A stretch of 64,000 nt of DNA, from the NCBI GenBank assembly GCA_937884635.1, contig CALGBW010000008.1, positions 1 through 64,000 of the forward strand. The letters run 5' to 3'. Shown here one piece after another: positions 1-8,652 of this stretch; the first letter of the stretch is position 1; the number at the start of each line of letters is the position of its first letter. Both the position numbers and the translations under genes were made by a program. The DNA comes from an uncultured Chlamydiaceae bacterium (GTDB lineage Bacteria > Chlamydiota > Chlamydiia > Chlamydiales > Chlamydiaceae). The notes beneath the pieces are model-generated. The model was not told the DNA's origin, did not search any database, and worked only from the letters and a program-made list of their open reading frames with translations.

Positions 1-553
1 ATAGAGAAAGATCTTTCGTGACGGGTTGGAGATTATGACCATCGTAATCTACACACCAAAGCTCACCTTGCGTCAACTCCTGGTCTTTATGAGGAGCGCT
101 TAAGGAAAAGACAATCTTCCCAGAGCTAATCCCTGGGATATGCGTTAAGTGATAGTGGATCTTATCAGCTGCTTCATGGATTTGCTGGCGATGATGTTCG
201 GTATTTTCAGATAGGATCACAGAGGTAATTTTTTCAGGCCCCCTGTTTGTTTCTTTTAATAGAAAAGCTATCTCAGGATAGCGAGAAGATACAATCAGGT
301 GTAGTGGGCAGGTGGTCGCATCAGCCTTCACAAAAAAGGGTTGTAGACGATCACCAAGAGCTAAATCTCTTAGTAAAACTTCTGTCAGCTTGAGAAGCTG
401 TTTTTGTCGGTGAGCATCAGCAGGAGACAGGGACAGAGATACAGAAAGCGGAACAAGGGTATTTTCTACGCGTACGTATACTTCGAGGTCTTTGCCATGA
501 AGAGGGAGAAGTATGCTCAGGAGCACGATGCTCATAAAAATCTGTCGTAACAT
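1..553 (-). CDS. tolB: TolB, N-terminal part (cut by window edge)
   Basis: The gene is open to the left edge, so only the first 184 codons are present. It starts at the ATG read from 553 down. The protein begins with a signal peptide (MLRQIFMSIVLLSILLPLHG) and continues into the TolB N-terminal alpha/beta domain, with the stretch ending GELWCVDYDGHNLQPVT where the beta-propeller begins. TolB is the periplasmic Tol-Pal component that links Pal and the outer membrane to the TolA/Q/R complex. It follows the TonB/TolA-like gene by 15 bases on the same strand, so it belongs to the tolQ-tolR-tolA-tolB operon. pal should lie just beyond the edge. Identification rests on context and the partial sequence. 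Confidence 0.85.
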   Translation of the reverse strand, partial: MLRQIFMSIVLLSILLPLHGKDLEVYVRVENTLVPLSVSLSLSPADAHRQKQLLKLTEVLLRDLALGDRLQPFFVKADATTCPLHLIVSSRYPEIAFLLKETNRGPEKITSVILSENTEHHRQQIHEAADKIHYHLTHIPGISSGKIVFSLSAPHKDQELTQGELWCVDYDGHNLQPVTKDLSL

Positions 554-568
554 ACATCCCTCTGGGAT

Positions 569-1228
569 TTAGGAGCCTTGGCCCACGAGTTTAACGGTAA
601 AAGCGATATTTTTCGAGACTTTGTGCTGTTTGAAGAATTTTTGAAAAGGGGTTTTTTGTATTGCAGACAAAATCGTTTGTTTGTTCGCCTCACTCAAAGA
701 TGATAAGAATCGGCATTCCACGATCTCTCCCTGTGAGTTCAAAGATATGTATACGCGGACTTCTCCAGTAAAGGGTAGCGTGACATATGCCTGTAGTAGT
801 TGGCAAAGGTCATCGGTGTGTGTGGCATTGGAAGAAGCAATTTCCAGGTGTTGAATAGGCTGGGGTTGCCAATCAAGGGTAGGCGTTTCACAATGTTTCC
901 CCAGTTGCTGGGCTAGATCAGCAAGCTTCTGTCTCTTGGCTAAGGATAGGTCCTTAGAGGGATTGGATGTTGGTTTTGGTGGGGGTGAAGGTTTAGGTGT
1001 AGGTATCTGTGGTGTGGGTTTCTGTGTGATAGATGCTGTTCTTGAGTTTGCCTTCGTTGGCGCCTGTATTTGTAAGGTTGTTTTGGATGGCTCTTTTATC
1101 AGGGTGCATGTTTCTCGAAAGAGTGGGGGTTTCTGTTTTCTTTTTTCTGAAAAAGAACAGCAGATGCAACCAATAAGGGCAAGGTGTATGAGGGCAACAG
1201 AGCTAAGGTGAGAAACCCAATGGGGCAT
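569..1228 (-). CDS. TonB/TolA-like envelope protein (CT598 type)
   Basis: This 219-residue protein has a short cytoplasmic start, one membrane anchor at about residues 8-26, a long Pro/Lys/Thr-rich linker (about 68-92, with PTPQIPTPKPSPPPKPT) and a folded C-terminus. The C-terminus contains YVTLPFTGEVRVYISLNSQG, like the TolA/TonB C-terminal domain. That architecture fits a protein spanning the periplasm and driven by the ExbB/ExbD-type motor encoded just upstream. It sits between exbD/tolR (11-base gap) and tolB, the TolA position of a tol operon. In the cell it would couple the proton motive force to the outer membrane during constriction. Whether to call it TolA or TonB cannot be settled from sequence; position favours TolA. 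Confidence 0.75.
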   Translation of the reverse strand: MPHWVSHLSSVALIHLALIGCICCSFSEKRKQKPPLFRETCTLIKEPSKTTLQIQAPTKANSRTASITQKPTPQIPTPKPSPPPKPTSNPSKDLSLAKRQKLADLAQQLGKHCETPTLDWQPQPIQHLEIASSNATHTDDLCQLLQAYVTLPFTGEVRVYISLNSQGEIVECRFLSSLSEANKQTILSAIQKTPFQKFFKQHKVSKNIAFTVKLVGQGS

Positions 1229-1239
1229 TGGCCTTGCTC

Positions 1240-1638
1240 CTATGATAGTGCGATATGCAGTTGATGAAACCCCGCTGCTTCTATACGGGTTTTAACCTCT
1301 TGGTAGAGTTTAAAAGGTGTTTCCCCATCCTGTAGCAGCAGCGGAATAGTATTCGGGTGTTGGCGGTATAAGGGACGTAGGTGAGTCTCTAGGTCTTTAA
1401 TAGGGAGTTTCTGGTCATTTAGAGCTATAGAGGAATCAGCAAAGACTTTGATCACTATATGCGAGTCTTGCTGATCTAAAGCTGGAAGTTGCGAAGAACC
1501 TGGTGCAAGGGCAATAGAATCTAAGTGGATTAAAGGCATTGCTACCATAAACGCCATGAGAATGACAAAGACAATATCAATCAACGGAGTAAGATTGACA
1601 GAAGGGTCTTCTTCGTTTTCTTCAAAACGTGTTCTCAC
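1240..1638 (-). CDS. exbD: ExbD/TolR family motor protein
   Basis: The 132-residue protein has a short cytoplasmic N-terminus and one membrane helix at about residues 16-38. That helix carries the family's proton-path aspartate in the run NLTPLIDIVFVILMAFMVA (Asp22). A small periplasmic domain follows, ending TRIEAAGFHQLHIA. ExbD/TolR proteins form the core of the inner-membrane stator that converts proton flow into motion of TonB/TolA. The start codon overlaps the end of exbB by 4 bases (1635-1638), a translational-coupling arrangement. Genes follow in the order exbB, exbD, TolA-like, tolB. TolR is the better functional name given tolB downstream. Confidence 0.88.
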   Translation of the reverse strand: MRTRFEENEEDPSVNLTPLIDIVFVILMAFMVAMPLIHLDSIALAPGSSQLPALDQQDSHIVIKVFADSSIALNDQKLPIKDLETHLRPLYRQHPNTIPLLLQDGETPFKLYQEVKTRIEAAGFHQLHIALS

Positions 1639-2336
1639 GATTCTTTCCCTCGACGGTATTTCACTTCTATAGAATTTAGGAGTAGGAAGGCTATTTGCTC
1701 AATTTCTAACATGAGCTGTGCGGTATGAGCTCGCAAGTAGTTAAATCCAATCAAAGTAGGAATCGCAACAAATAACCCTGCGATGGTTGTCCCTAACGCA
1801 GTAGCTAACCCTTCCATCATGGTCGTGCCAGCTACTTGGCCTGTACTGATTTGAGAAAAGGCAAGTAAAATTCCCCATACAGTGCCTAATAATCCTAGGA
1901 AAGGCGCTAAGCTGATCGTTGTAGCGGGAATAAAGTTGTTCTTTTGCATCAAAGAACGGTATTTAGGTAGTACAGCCTCTAATAAGGTTTGTAATGATTG
2001 CATATCTTCTGCGGAAAGCATCGGCCCTAGGTTAGGGGCTTGCTGGCGGTTTTTATCCAGTAATTCCAGAGTCCCTCGTTTAATGGTAAAATAGAGGTCT
2101 GCAAAGGGGGTTGTTTCTGGCGCAATATCCAGAGATAGGGGTGCATGACGATTCTTAATCAAGAAATCTTTAAGAGTTTTTCCAGATTGGAAGAACTTTC
2201 TTTGTATGCTGAGTTTTTGGTGTAGTACCGTCCATGTACAGAGGGAAAGAACTAACAAACTTAAAAATATTCCTTTACCAAAAAGGTCAGCTTCTTTGTA
2301 AGCCTGGATAAGGGGGTTGTGCGCGAATTGTATCAT
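1635..2336 (-). CDS. exbB: ExbB/TolQ family proton channel protein
   Basis: The 233-residue protein has three predicted membrane helices, at about 22-38, 143-165 and 183-203. The last two carry the MotA/TolQ/ExbB signature (LAPFLGLLGTVWGILLAF, then EGLATALGTTIAGLFVAIPT). It forms the pentameric channel around the ExbD/TolR dimer. As first gene of the tol operon, its promoter must lie in 2337-2587, the intergenic region shared with divergent dsbD. I did not find a convincing promoter there. Length and topology are normal for the family. Confidence 0.9.
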   Translation of the reverse strand: MIQFAHNPLIQAYKEADLFGKGIFLSLLVLSLCTWTVLHQKLSIQRKFFQSGKTLKDFLIKNRHAPLSLDIAPETTPFADLYFTIKRGTLELLDKNRQQAPNLGPMLSAEDMQSLQTLLEAVLPKYRSLMQKNNFIPATTISLAPFLGLLGTVWGILLAFSQISTGQVAGTTMMEGLATALGTTIAGLFVAIPTLIGFNYLRAHTAQLMLEIEQIAFLLLNSIEVKYRRGKES

Positions 2337-2587
2337 ACAAGCGGCTCTCTTTACTTATCACCTGGGAAGAGGTCTCCCTGTGATCTTCGGAATACAGGAG
2401 TTTACTTTATTGCGGGATTGGATTTTTTTGTAGCAGGTGGCTCTTAAGGGCAATAAGACATAAAAGCGCTTTTTACGGGTTTTTGCTCTAAAACTGCAGG
2501 TGTTAAGAATTTAACGCAAGCTTTTATGGGTTGTAATAAAAAATTATGTTAAAATAAACGACTCACATTTAAGTTCGTGGTGTTATT

Positions 2588-4711
2588 TTGTCTAAAATAA
2601 AAGAATATTTTCGAACTGTTTTAATTTGTGCTTGTTTCTGTTTACCATTACTTGCTGGGTCTGCCCCAGTTATGGGGGTGGAGACTTCTTCGGTACAGAC
2701 TCTTAGTGATGCACATCTTGTTGCCGAAGGTTCGCATATATCAAAAGCTCAGTCATTCCGTATAGGTTTGCGTATCACGGTTCCTGAGGGGAGCCATATC
2801 TACTGGAAGAATCCAGGAGAGATAGGTAGCCCGCTTCAAGTGGACTGGAATCTCCCAAAAGGATTTATTCTAGAGAAAGAACACTGGCCTGCTCCTAAGA
2901 TTTTTGAAGAAGATGACACGGTTTTCTTTGGTTATGATGATTCTATTTGGATTCTTGCAGATATTCGTGCTCCTCAGGGGAGTGAGATACAAGAAGACGC
3001 CATTACTATTGGGGCTCGTGTTCAATGGTTAGTATGTGGTGAGCAGTGCCTGCCCGTAGAGAAAGATATTTGTTTGTCTTTGCCTTATAAAGAGGAAGAC
3101 TCCCTGCCGAATCCAGAATTAGCCTTGGAGTTTGCTCACGCCCTGCAGCTTTCGCCAAGGGTGTTAGACAAGGAAAAAGGATCTCTTGCTTATCATGCAC
3201 ATGATGAAGTGGTGTTGAATCTTGCTGAAGTCAAAGAACTGGCTTCGAAGGCATGGTTTATATCGGAAGGCCCTAATCAAGTTTTTGCTTATTCCGATCA
3301 TGTTGAGCGCTTACCATCTAGCACGGCTTGGCGCTTAAAGATCAAAAATTCCGCTGCATCGTCTATTCCACCCTGTCAAGGTATTGTGGTTTTGACAGAT
3401 GCTGCGGGCAAACGTATTGAATCATTCTTTGTGCAGATGCCGGAGGGATCCCCACAAGATGCAGTGGGAAGTCAGGCTTTGGGATCGTATCTTTCGATTC
3501 TTATCATGGCTTTTATAGGTGGGATCCTCCTTAACATTATGCCTTGTGTATTGCCTCTGATTACTTTGAAAGTCTACGGTTTAATGAAGGCAGCCGGGGA
3601 GTCTCGGTTTGCTTCTTTTATGAGTGGCGTTTGGTTTACTCTCGGCGTTGTAGGTAGCTATTGGGTATTAGCTGGCTTGGCTTGCATCTTGAAAATTTTA
3701 GGACACAACATCGGTTGGGGGTTTCAACTGCAAGAGCCTATGTTTGTGGTTGTGCTAATTTTCGTGTTCTTCTTGCTGTCTTTAAGTTCTTTAGGCTTAT
3801 TTGAAGTAGGGACTTCTTTAGTTGGGCTAGGAGGAAGATTAGGTCAGACGTCTGGATCACAGTCTGGGGCGTCTAAAGCATTCTTTAATGGGGTGCTTGC
3901 AACATTAGTCACGACTCCCTGCACGGGACCTTTCTTGGGATCTGTGCTAGGACTTGTGATGTCTTTGTCTTTCTTACATCAGTTGGCAATTTTTAGTGCA
4001 ATTGGCCTAGGAATGGCCTCCCCATACCTGGTTTTATCAGCATTTCCTAAACTACTGGCTGTATTGCCCAAGCCTGGTCCTTGGATGCATACATTTAAGC
4101 AGCTCACGGGATTCATGCTTCTTGCCACAACAACTTGGTTGGTCTGGGTATTTGGTGAGCAGACGGGAGCGTCTGCGGTTGCTCTTGTGTTAGCTGGCCT
4201 TTGGTTGGCGGGGGTTGGGGCTTGGATCCTTGGGAAATGGGGAACGCCCGTAACATCCAGAATTCCAAGAATCTGTGCTCAAATCTTTTTCCTTGTGTTT
4301 ATTACTATCTCCCTGGGGGTCGGTTTTGTTGCTTCGCGTATGGTGGAAAACAGAGGTCCAGGGCAAGAGAAGGGAGCTTGGCAGACGTTTTCAGCAGAAC
4401 GATTGGCTGAGCTACGCCAATCCGGGAAAGGGGTTTTTGTAAATTTCACAGCTAAGTGGTGTTTGACCTGCCAAGTAAATAAATCTGTTTTACAGTCTCG
4501 TGTTGTACAAGAGGCTTTTGAACAGCGTGGGATTGTATTATTAGAAGCGGATTGGACAAAAAAGGATGCGCAAATTACGCAAGAGCTTGCCCGGTTAGGA
4601 AGGGCGAGCGTCCCTACGTATGCGTACTATCCTCCTAATCAGTTAAATCCGGTTGTTCTTCCCGAGCAGATTTCCTTTTCTGTTTTGGAAGCGATGATCT
4701 TCATGCGTTAA
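2588..4711 (+). CDS. dsbD: DsbD, thiol:disulfide interchange protein
   Basis: The 707-residue protein carries reducing power from cytoplasmic thioredoxin across the inner membrane to periplasmic thiol proteins. A signal peptide (about 1-30) leads into a periplasmic domain with a Cys pair (LVCGEQC). Then come about eight membrane helices with the two redox cysteines in MPCVLPL (about residue 319) and TPCTGPF (about 445), and a C-terminal thioredoxin-like domain with WCLTC near 625. The TTG at 2588 is used because the next in-frame ATG would remove the signal peptide; no strong ribosome site precedes it. Chlamydial envelopes depend on disulfide cross-linked outer-membrane proteins, so this pump probably serves their reduction or isomerisation. 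It runs divergently from the tol operon. Confidence 0.92.
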   Translation: MSKIKEYFRTVLICACFCLPLLAGSAPVMGVETSSVQTLSDAHLVAEGSHISKAQSFRIGLRITVPEGSHIYWKNPGEIGSPLQVDWNLPKGFILEKEHWPAPKIFEEDDTVFFGYDDSIWILADIRAPQGSEIQEDAITIGARVQWLVCGEQCLPVEKDICLSLPYKEEDSLPNPELALEFAHALQLSPRVLDKEKGSLAYHAHDEVVLNLAEVKELASKAWFISEGPNQVFAYSDHVERLPSSTAWRLKIKNSAASSIPPCQGIVVLTDAAGKRIESFFVQMPEGSPQDAVGSQALGSYLSILIMAFIGGILLNIMPCVLPLITLKVYGLMKAAGESRFASFMSGVWFTLGVVGSYWVLAGLACILKILGHNIGWGFQLQEPMFVVVLIFVFFLLSLSSLGLFEVGTSLVGLGGRLGQTSGSQSGASKAFFNGVLATLVTTPCTGPFLGSVLGLVMSLSFLHQLAIFSAIGLGMASPYLVLSAFPKLLAVLPKPGPWMHTFKQLTGFMLLATTTWLVWVFGEQTGASAVALVLAGLWLAGVGAWILGKWGTPVTSRIPRICAQIFFLVFITISLGVGFVASRMVENRGPGQEKGAWQTFSAERLAELRQSGKGVFVNFTAKWCLTCQVNKSVLQSRVVQEAFEQRGIVLLEADWTKKDAQITQELARLGRASVPTYAYYPPNQLNPVVLPEQISFSVLEAMIFMR

Positions 4712-4726
4712 GTATGCTCTTCTTTG

Positions 4727-4787
4727 CTATTTCCTTAAGGATCTCCTATACTAAGCGGAGTAGTATTTAGATCCTTAAGGAAAATAG
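4727..4787. repeat. Long inverted repeat between dsbD and tatD
   Basis: Arm 1 (4727-4744, ctatttccttaaggatct) is the reverse complement of arm 2 (4769-4787), apart from one extra A in arm 2. An inner stem (atacta / tagtat) continues the pairing toward the centre, so RNA of either strand could form a near-continuous hairpin of about 24 bp. It ends 5 bases before the tatD ATG. No clear T-run follows, so a simple intrinsic terminator is doubtful; it may process the mRNA or control tatD translation. Confidence 0.7.
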
Positions 4788-4792
4788 TTCTT

Positions 4793-5587
4793 ATGCAGCT
4801 TGTTGATGCTCACCTTCACCTTTCAGATGATGCATTTATAGAAGATATAGATGCAGTTTTGCAGCGGGCATGTGATGCGGGTTTATCTGTTCTTGTGAAC
4901 GTCACAACAACAGAAGAAGAACTCCGTCGCTCTTTTTCTTATGAAGAGAAAAACTTGCCGTTACGATTTTGTCATGTTGCAGGTACCCCTCCTCAGGATG
5001 CTCAGGAATCCATAGATTCTCATATTCGTTATTTCGCTCAGTGTGCACGAGCGGGGAAACTGTCCGCTATCGGAGAAGTTGGCTTGGATTATTTGTGTAT
5101 CCAATCGGAGGCAGAAAAAGCACGACAGCAGGAAGTTTTAAGGACATATTTAGAATTGGCTTTAGAAACCTCCTTACCTCTCGTGGTGCACTGTAGAGGA
5201 GCGTTTAATGATTTCTTTTCCATTTTAGATCAATGGTATTGTCGAGAAAAAACGGCTGTGCCAGGTATGTTGCATTGTTTTACAGGCACGCAGGAAGAGG
5301 CTCAGGAGCTGATTGCCAGAGGATGGTTTGTATCAATCAGTGGGATTGCCACATTTAAAAATGCAGCGGATTTACGGGAGATGTTTGCGCAATTGCCTAT
5401 GGAGCATTTGCTATTAGAAACAGATGCTCCGTTTCTTGCTCCTACTCCATTCAGAGGGAAGCGTAATGAACCAGCCTATATTGCAAAAACCTTGGAAGTC
5501 ATAGCAGGGATAAAAAAACTTCCTGTTGAGGCCTGTGCGGAGATGTTTCTGCAGAATACCCTGCGGTTTTTAAGAATTCATGGATAA
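4793..5587 (+). CDS. tatD: TatD family metal-dependent deoxyribonuclease
   Basis: The 264-residue TIM-barrel hydrolase has the family metal ligands in order: DAHLHL at 4-9 (HxH), GEVGLDY near 97-103 (Glu), LVVHCRG near 130, MLHCFTGT near 160 and LLETDAPFL near 208. TatD enzymes are Mg-dependent 3'-5' exonucleases that act on single-stranded or damaged DNA; the cellular role in chlamydiae is not established. The gene lies between dsbD and sdhC. It is preceded by a long inverted repeat, and its stop codon is followed by a nested hairpin (5593-5638). Confidence 0.9.
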   Translation: MQLVDAHLHLSDDAFIEDIDAVLQRACDAGLSVLVNVTTTEEELRRSFSYEEKNLPLRFCHVAGTPPQDAQESIDSHIRYFAQCARAGKLSAIGEVGLDYLCIQSEAEKARQQEVLRTYLELALETSLPLVVHCRGAFNDFFSILDQWYCREKTAVPGMLHCFTGTQEEAQELIARGWFVSISGIATFKNAADLREMFAQLPMEHLLLETDAPFLAPTPFRGKRNEPAYIAKTLEVIAGIKKLPVEACAEMFLQNTLRFLRIHG

Positions 5588-5592
5588 GTATG

Positions 5593-5638
5593 CATGTGGG
5601 ATCAGTCTGAGAACGTTGTGCTCAGCTTCTACCACATG
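5593..5638 (+). repeat. Nested hairpin downstream of tatD
   Basis: The outer arms catgtgg (5593-5599) and ccacatg (5632-5638) enclose inner arms ctgag (5607-5611) and ctcag (5621-5625). It begins 6 bases after the tatD stop. There is no T-tract, so it may be a Rho-assisted or mRNA-stabilising 3' structure rather than a classic terminator. The rest of the tatD-sdhC gap (to 5780) shows nothing I recognise. Confidence 0.45.
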
Positions 5639-5780
5639 ATCAGTAACACAGTTAGGAAAGACGCCGTTGAGGATGGGAACCGTATTGACTGGAAAAGATC
5701 TGTCATAGATAAGTTGCAGGTTGTGTCCTATATAGGAAATTCTTTGCAAGAATGCCTGTATGTCAAGAAAGGGAATCATA

Positions 5781-6662
5781 ATGGTTGTTTCTGTAGTTGT
5801 GCGACGTTACTTGCAATTTGCTCTTCGAGTAGTGCATTCCTTATCGGGGGTTGCATTTTCTTTATTCCTCTGTGAACATTTGTTCACAAATATGTTAGCT
5901 TCTTCTTATTTCAAGCAGGGGCAATGGTTTATTGCCATGGTTAACCAGTTCCACCGAGTCCCAGGGCTGGTCTTTGTAGAAATCTGTTGTTTAGCGGCAC
6001 CGTTCCTTTTACATACCTGTATAGGGATATATTATTTATTTTGTGCTGAGTGTAATTCTGGAACCACAGATGGAAGTAAACCCGCTTTACATTACGCAAG
6101 GAACCTAGCCTATACCTGGCAAAGACGAACAGCATGGTTTTTACTATTAGGATTGATCGTCCATGTTGTGCAATTTCGTTTTGTTCACTACCCATTACAT
6201 GTAGAGGTACAAGGGCAGCATTATTATGCTGTAGCTTTCCAACCGGAACGATTTTCTATTTTAACTCGGGGTCAATCAGAAGGGTTGGTGATTAATTTCT
6301 CTTCAGACCTTTTCCCTAGTATTGCCCTTCAAGACGTAACTGGGAAGGACGCTTCGCGTTTAGTTGCAGCAAAAAGTTATATTTTAGCCCCTAAGGCAGG
6401 TATCGCCTTTCTTTATGCGGTGCGGGATTCTCTAGGGTCATTATGGACGGCTATTTTTTACTCTCTATTTGTTCTTTTTGCTGCTTTCCATGGTTTTAAT
6501 GGGTTATGGACATGTTGTTCACGGTGGGGGATTTTTTGTTCACATCGCTACCTCACTTGGTTGCGGATCCTGTGTTATTGTGCTGCTGTAGTCGTTGCTA
6601 GCATGGGGATCAGCGTGATTTGGAATTTATATTATGGAAGCGTGCAGGCCATAACCTCTTAA
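5781..6662 (+). CDS. sdhC: Succinate dehydrogenase cytochrome b subunit (SdhC)
   Basis: This is the single membrane-anchor subunit of complex II, of the five-helix, diheme-like b558 type. Helices lie at about 8-33, 60-88, 115-133, 222-243 and 258-281. Candidate heme-ligand histidines are in VVHSLSG (His19), CEHLF (His32), LLHTC (His78) and FHGFNG (His237). Between helices 3 and 4 there is an extra-membrane loop of about 80 residues (137-215). I chose the ATG at 5781, which has gaaaggga in front, over the upstream ATG at 5760, which has no ribosome site; this gives 293 residues. No SdhD is present, as expected for this type. sdhA and sdhB follow on the same strand. Confidence 0.85.
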   Translation: MVVSVVVRRYLQFALRVVHSLSGVAFSLFLCEHLFTNMLASSYFKQGQWFIAMVNQFHRVPGLVFVEICCLAAPFLLHTCIGIYYLFCAECNSGTTDGSKPALHYARNLAYTWQRRTAWFLLLGLIVHVVQFRFVHYPLHVEVQGQHYYAVAFQPERFSILTRGQSEGLVINFSSDLFPSIALQDVTGKDASRLVAAKSYILAPKAGIAFLYAVRDSLGSLWTAIFYSLFVLFAAFHGFNGLWTCCSRWGIFCSHRYLTWLRILCYCAAVVVASMGISVIWNLYYGSVQAITS

Positions 6663-6764
6663 GGGAATGTTGTATGGATTGTACGTTACTTAGGATTGCA
6701 TGGTGTCAAGAGATAGGAGACGGAGTTCACTCTCTTACTTATTAGGAGGCTTTTGCGAGGAAAC

Positions 6765-8642
6765 ATGAAGGCTCAAAGTTCCGTGATTGTTGTTGGAGGT
6801 GGTTTAGCTGGGTTAGCAGCAGCTATGCAGCTAGCAGACCGCGGTGTTAAAGTTGAATTGCTTTCGATCACAAAGGTAAAACGTTCCCATTCCGTATGTG
6901 CTCAGGGGGGGATTAACGCCGCTTTGAATTTAAAAGGAGAAGAAGACACTCCTTACTTGCATGCTTACGATACGATTAAAGGTGGGGACTTCTTAGCAGA
7001 TCAACCGCCTGTTTTAGAAATGTGTCTTACAGCGCCACGTATTATTCGTATGTTAGATAAGTTTGGTTGTCCGTTTAACCGTACTAAGGACGGCTCTCTG
7101 GATGCTCGCCGTTTTGGTGGGACGTTATATCATAGAACTGTCTTTTGTGGAGCTTCTACAGGCCAGCAAATCATGTATGCATTAGATGAGCAGGTACGAA
7201 GGAGGGAAGCAGAGGGGAAGGTTGTCAAAAGGGAAAACCATGAATTTGTCCGTTTGATTTTGAATGATGAGGGGAGGGCGTGTGGTGTTGTCTTGATGGA
7301 TCTCTTTAACCATCGTTTAGAGGCGCTGACAGCTGACGCTGTGATTATCGCTACAGGTGGGCTGGGCGTGTTGTTTAAGATGTCTACCAACTCTACGTTA
7401 TGTACTGGTGCTGCTAATGGGAGGCTGTTCATGCAGGGGATGGCCTATGCAAATCCAGAGTTTGTGCAAATCCACCCTACTGCCATTCCTGGTATTGATA
7501 AGCTTCGCTTGATCTCAGAGTCTGTGCGAGGAGAGGGTGGCCGTGTGTGGGTTCCTGGTGATGCGTCTAAGCAAATTGCCTTCCCAGATGGAAGCCTACG
7601 TCCTTGTGGGAAAACAGGTGAGCCATGGTATTTCCTAGAGGATATGTACCCTGCTTATGGGAATTTAGTTAGCCGGGATGTTGGAGCTCGTGCTATTTTA
7701 CAAGTTTGTGAAGCGGGATTAGGTATTCATGGTGGTATGGAGGTTTATTTAGATGTTACGCACCTTCCCCCGGAAACGCTACACAAGCTCGATGCTGTTT
7801 TAGATATCTATAAGAAGTTTACAGGGGAAGACCCTGCGCAAACACCCATGAGAATTTTCCCTGCGGTGCATTATTCTATGGGAGGTGCTTGGGTAGACTG
7901 GCCCGCTGCTGATGACCCAGACAGAGATAACCGATACAGGCAGATGACGAATCTCTTTGGTTGTTTTAATTGTGGTGAGTCAGACTTTCAGTATCACGGC
8001 GCGAATCGTTTAGGAGCAAATTCTCTCCTTGCCTGTCTATATGCTGGGTTAGTCGCTGGTGATGAGGCTGCTCGTTTTGTAGAGGCTTTTGGTGCCGCTG
8101 TCAAATCACCAACAGCTGTGCAGCGGGCTCTTCAGAAGGAGAAAGAACTCTCTCAAGATTTACTGCGCCGCACGAAAGGAGAGAATGTCTTCCGTCTACA
8201 TGAAGAAATCGCTAAGGATATGGTGAATAATGTTACGGTAAAACGGAATAATAAGGATCTAGCTGCAACTTTAGAGCGCTTAAAAGAGTACCGAGAACGT
8301 TTAAAACATGTTTCTGTCCATGACTCATCACAGTTTGTTAACAAAACATTCCATTTTGCTCGTCAGTTAGGGCCTATGCTGGAGCTTGCTTTAGCCATTA
8401 CAAAAGGAGCATTACTTCGTAATGAATTTCGTGGATCGCATTATAAGCCGGAGTTCCCAACTAGAGACGATGAACAATGGTTGAAAACTACCATAGCTAC
8501 CTATACTGCCCATGAACCTGAGATTACATATAAACCTGTAGACACAAGGCATGTAGCTCCTGTCCTTAGAGACTATACAACGGCATCTTCAACGAAGATA
8601 GAACTTGCCAATGTCCCTGACCAAATCCACTTGCCAATCTGA
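6765..8642 (+). CDS. sdhA: Succinate dehydrogenase flavoprotein subunit (SdhA)
   Basis: The 625-residue catalytic subunit oxidises succinate to fumarate in the TCA cycle. The FAD-binding start reads VVGGGLAGLAAA. RSHSVCAQGGINAA holds the histidine that binds FAD covalently, QIHPTA and SESVRGEGG follow, and the capping/active-site region carries HYSMGGAWVD and NRLGANSLLACLYAG. The ATG at 6765 gives a normal N-terminus. A TTG at 6753 is also possible because aggagg at 6744-6749 is closer to ideal spacing for neither start, and gagga sits just before the ATG. The gene is 102 bases after sdhC and 10 before sdhB, so co-expression is likely. Chlamydiae have a truncated TCA cycle in which this segment links to the respiratory chain. 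Confidence 0.95.
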   Translation: MKAQSSVIVVGGGLAGLAAAMQLADRGVKVELLSITKVKRSHSVCAQGGINAALNLKGEEDTPYLHAYDTIKGGDFLADQPPVLEMCLTAPRIIRMLDKFGCPFNRTKDGSLDARRFGGTLYHRTVFCGASTGQQIMYALDEQVRRREAEGKVVKRENHEFVRLILNDEGRACGVVLMDLFNHRLEALTADAVIIATGGLGVLFKMSTNSTLCTGAANGRLFMQGMAYANPEFVQIHPTAIPGIDKLRLISESVRGEGGRVWVPGDASKQIAFPDGSLRPCGKTGEPWYFLEDMYPAYGNLVSRDVGARAILQVCEAGLGIHGGMEVYLDVTHLPPETLHKLDAVLDIYKKFTGEDPAQTPMRIFPAVHYSMGGAWVDWPAADDPDRDNRYRQMTNLFGCFNCGESDFQYHGANRLGANSLLACLYAGLVAGDEAARFVEAFGAAVKSPTAVQRALQKEKELSQDLLRRTKGENVFRLHEEIAKDMVNNVTVKRNNKDLAATLERLKEYRERLKHVSVHDSSQFVNKTFHFARQLGPMLELALAITKGALLRNEFRGSHYKPEFPTRDDEQWLKTTIATYTAHEPEITYKPVDTRHVAPVLRDYTTASSTKIELANVPDQIHLPI

Positions 8643-8652
8643 CGAGGTCCTT

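Noticed and set aside
5570..5779. Minus-strand 69-codon frame between tatD and sdhC
   Set aside because: It has no family resemblance, overlaps the tatD end, and is explained by the hairpin and low stop density; no ribosome site.
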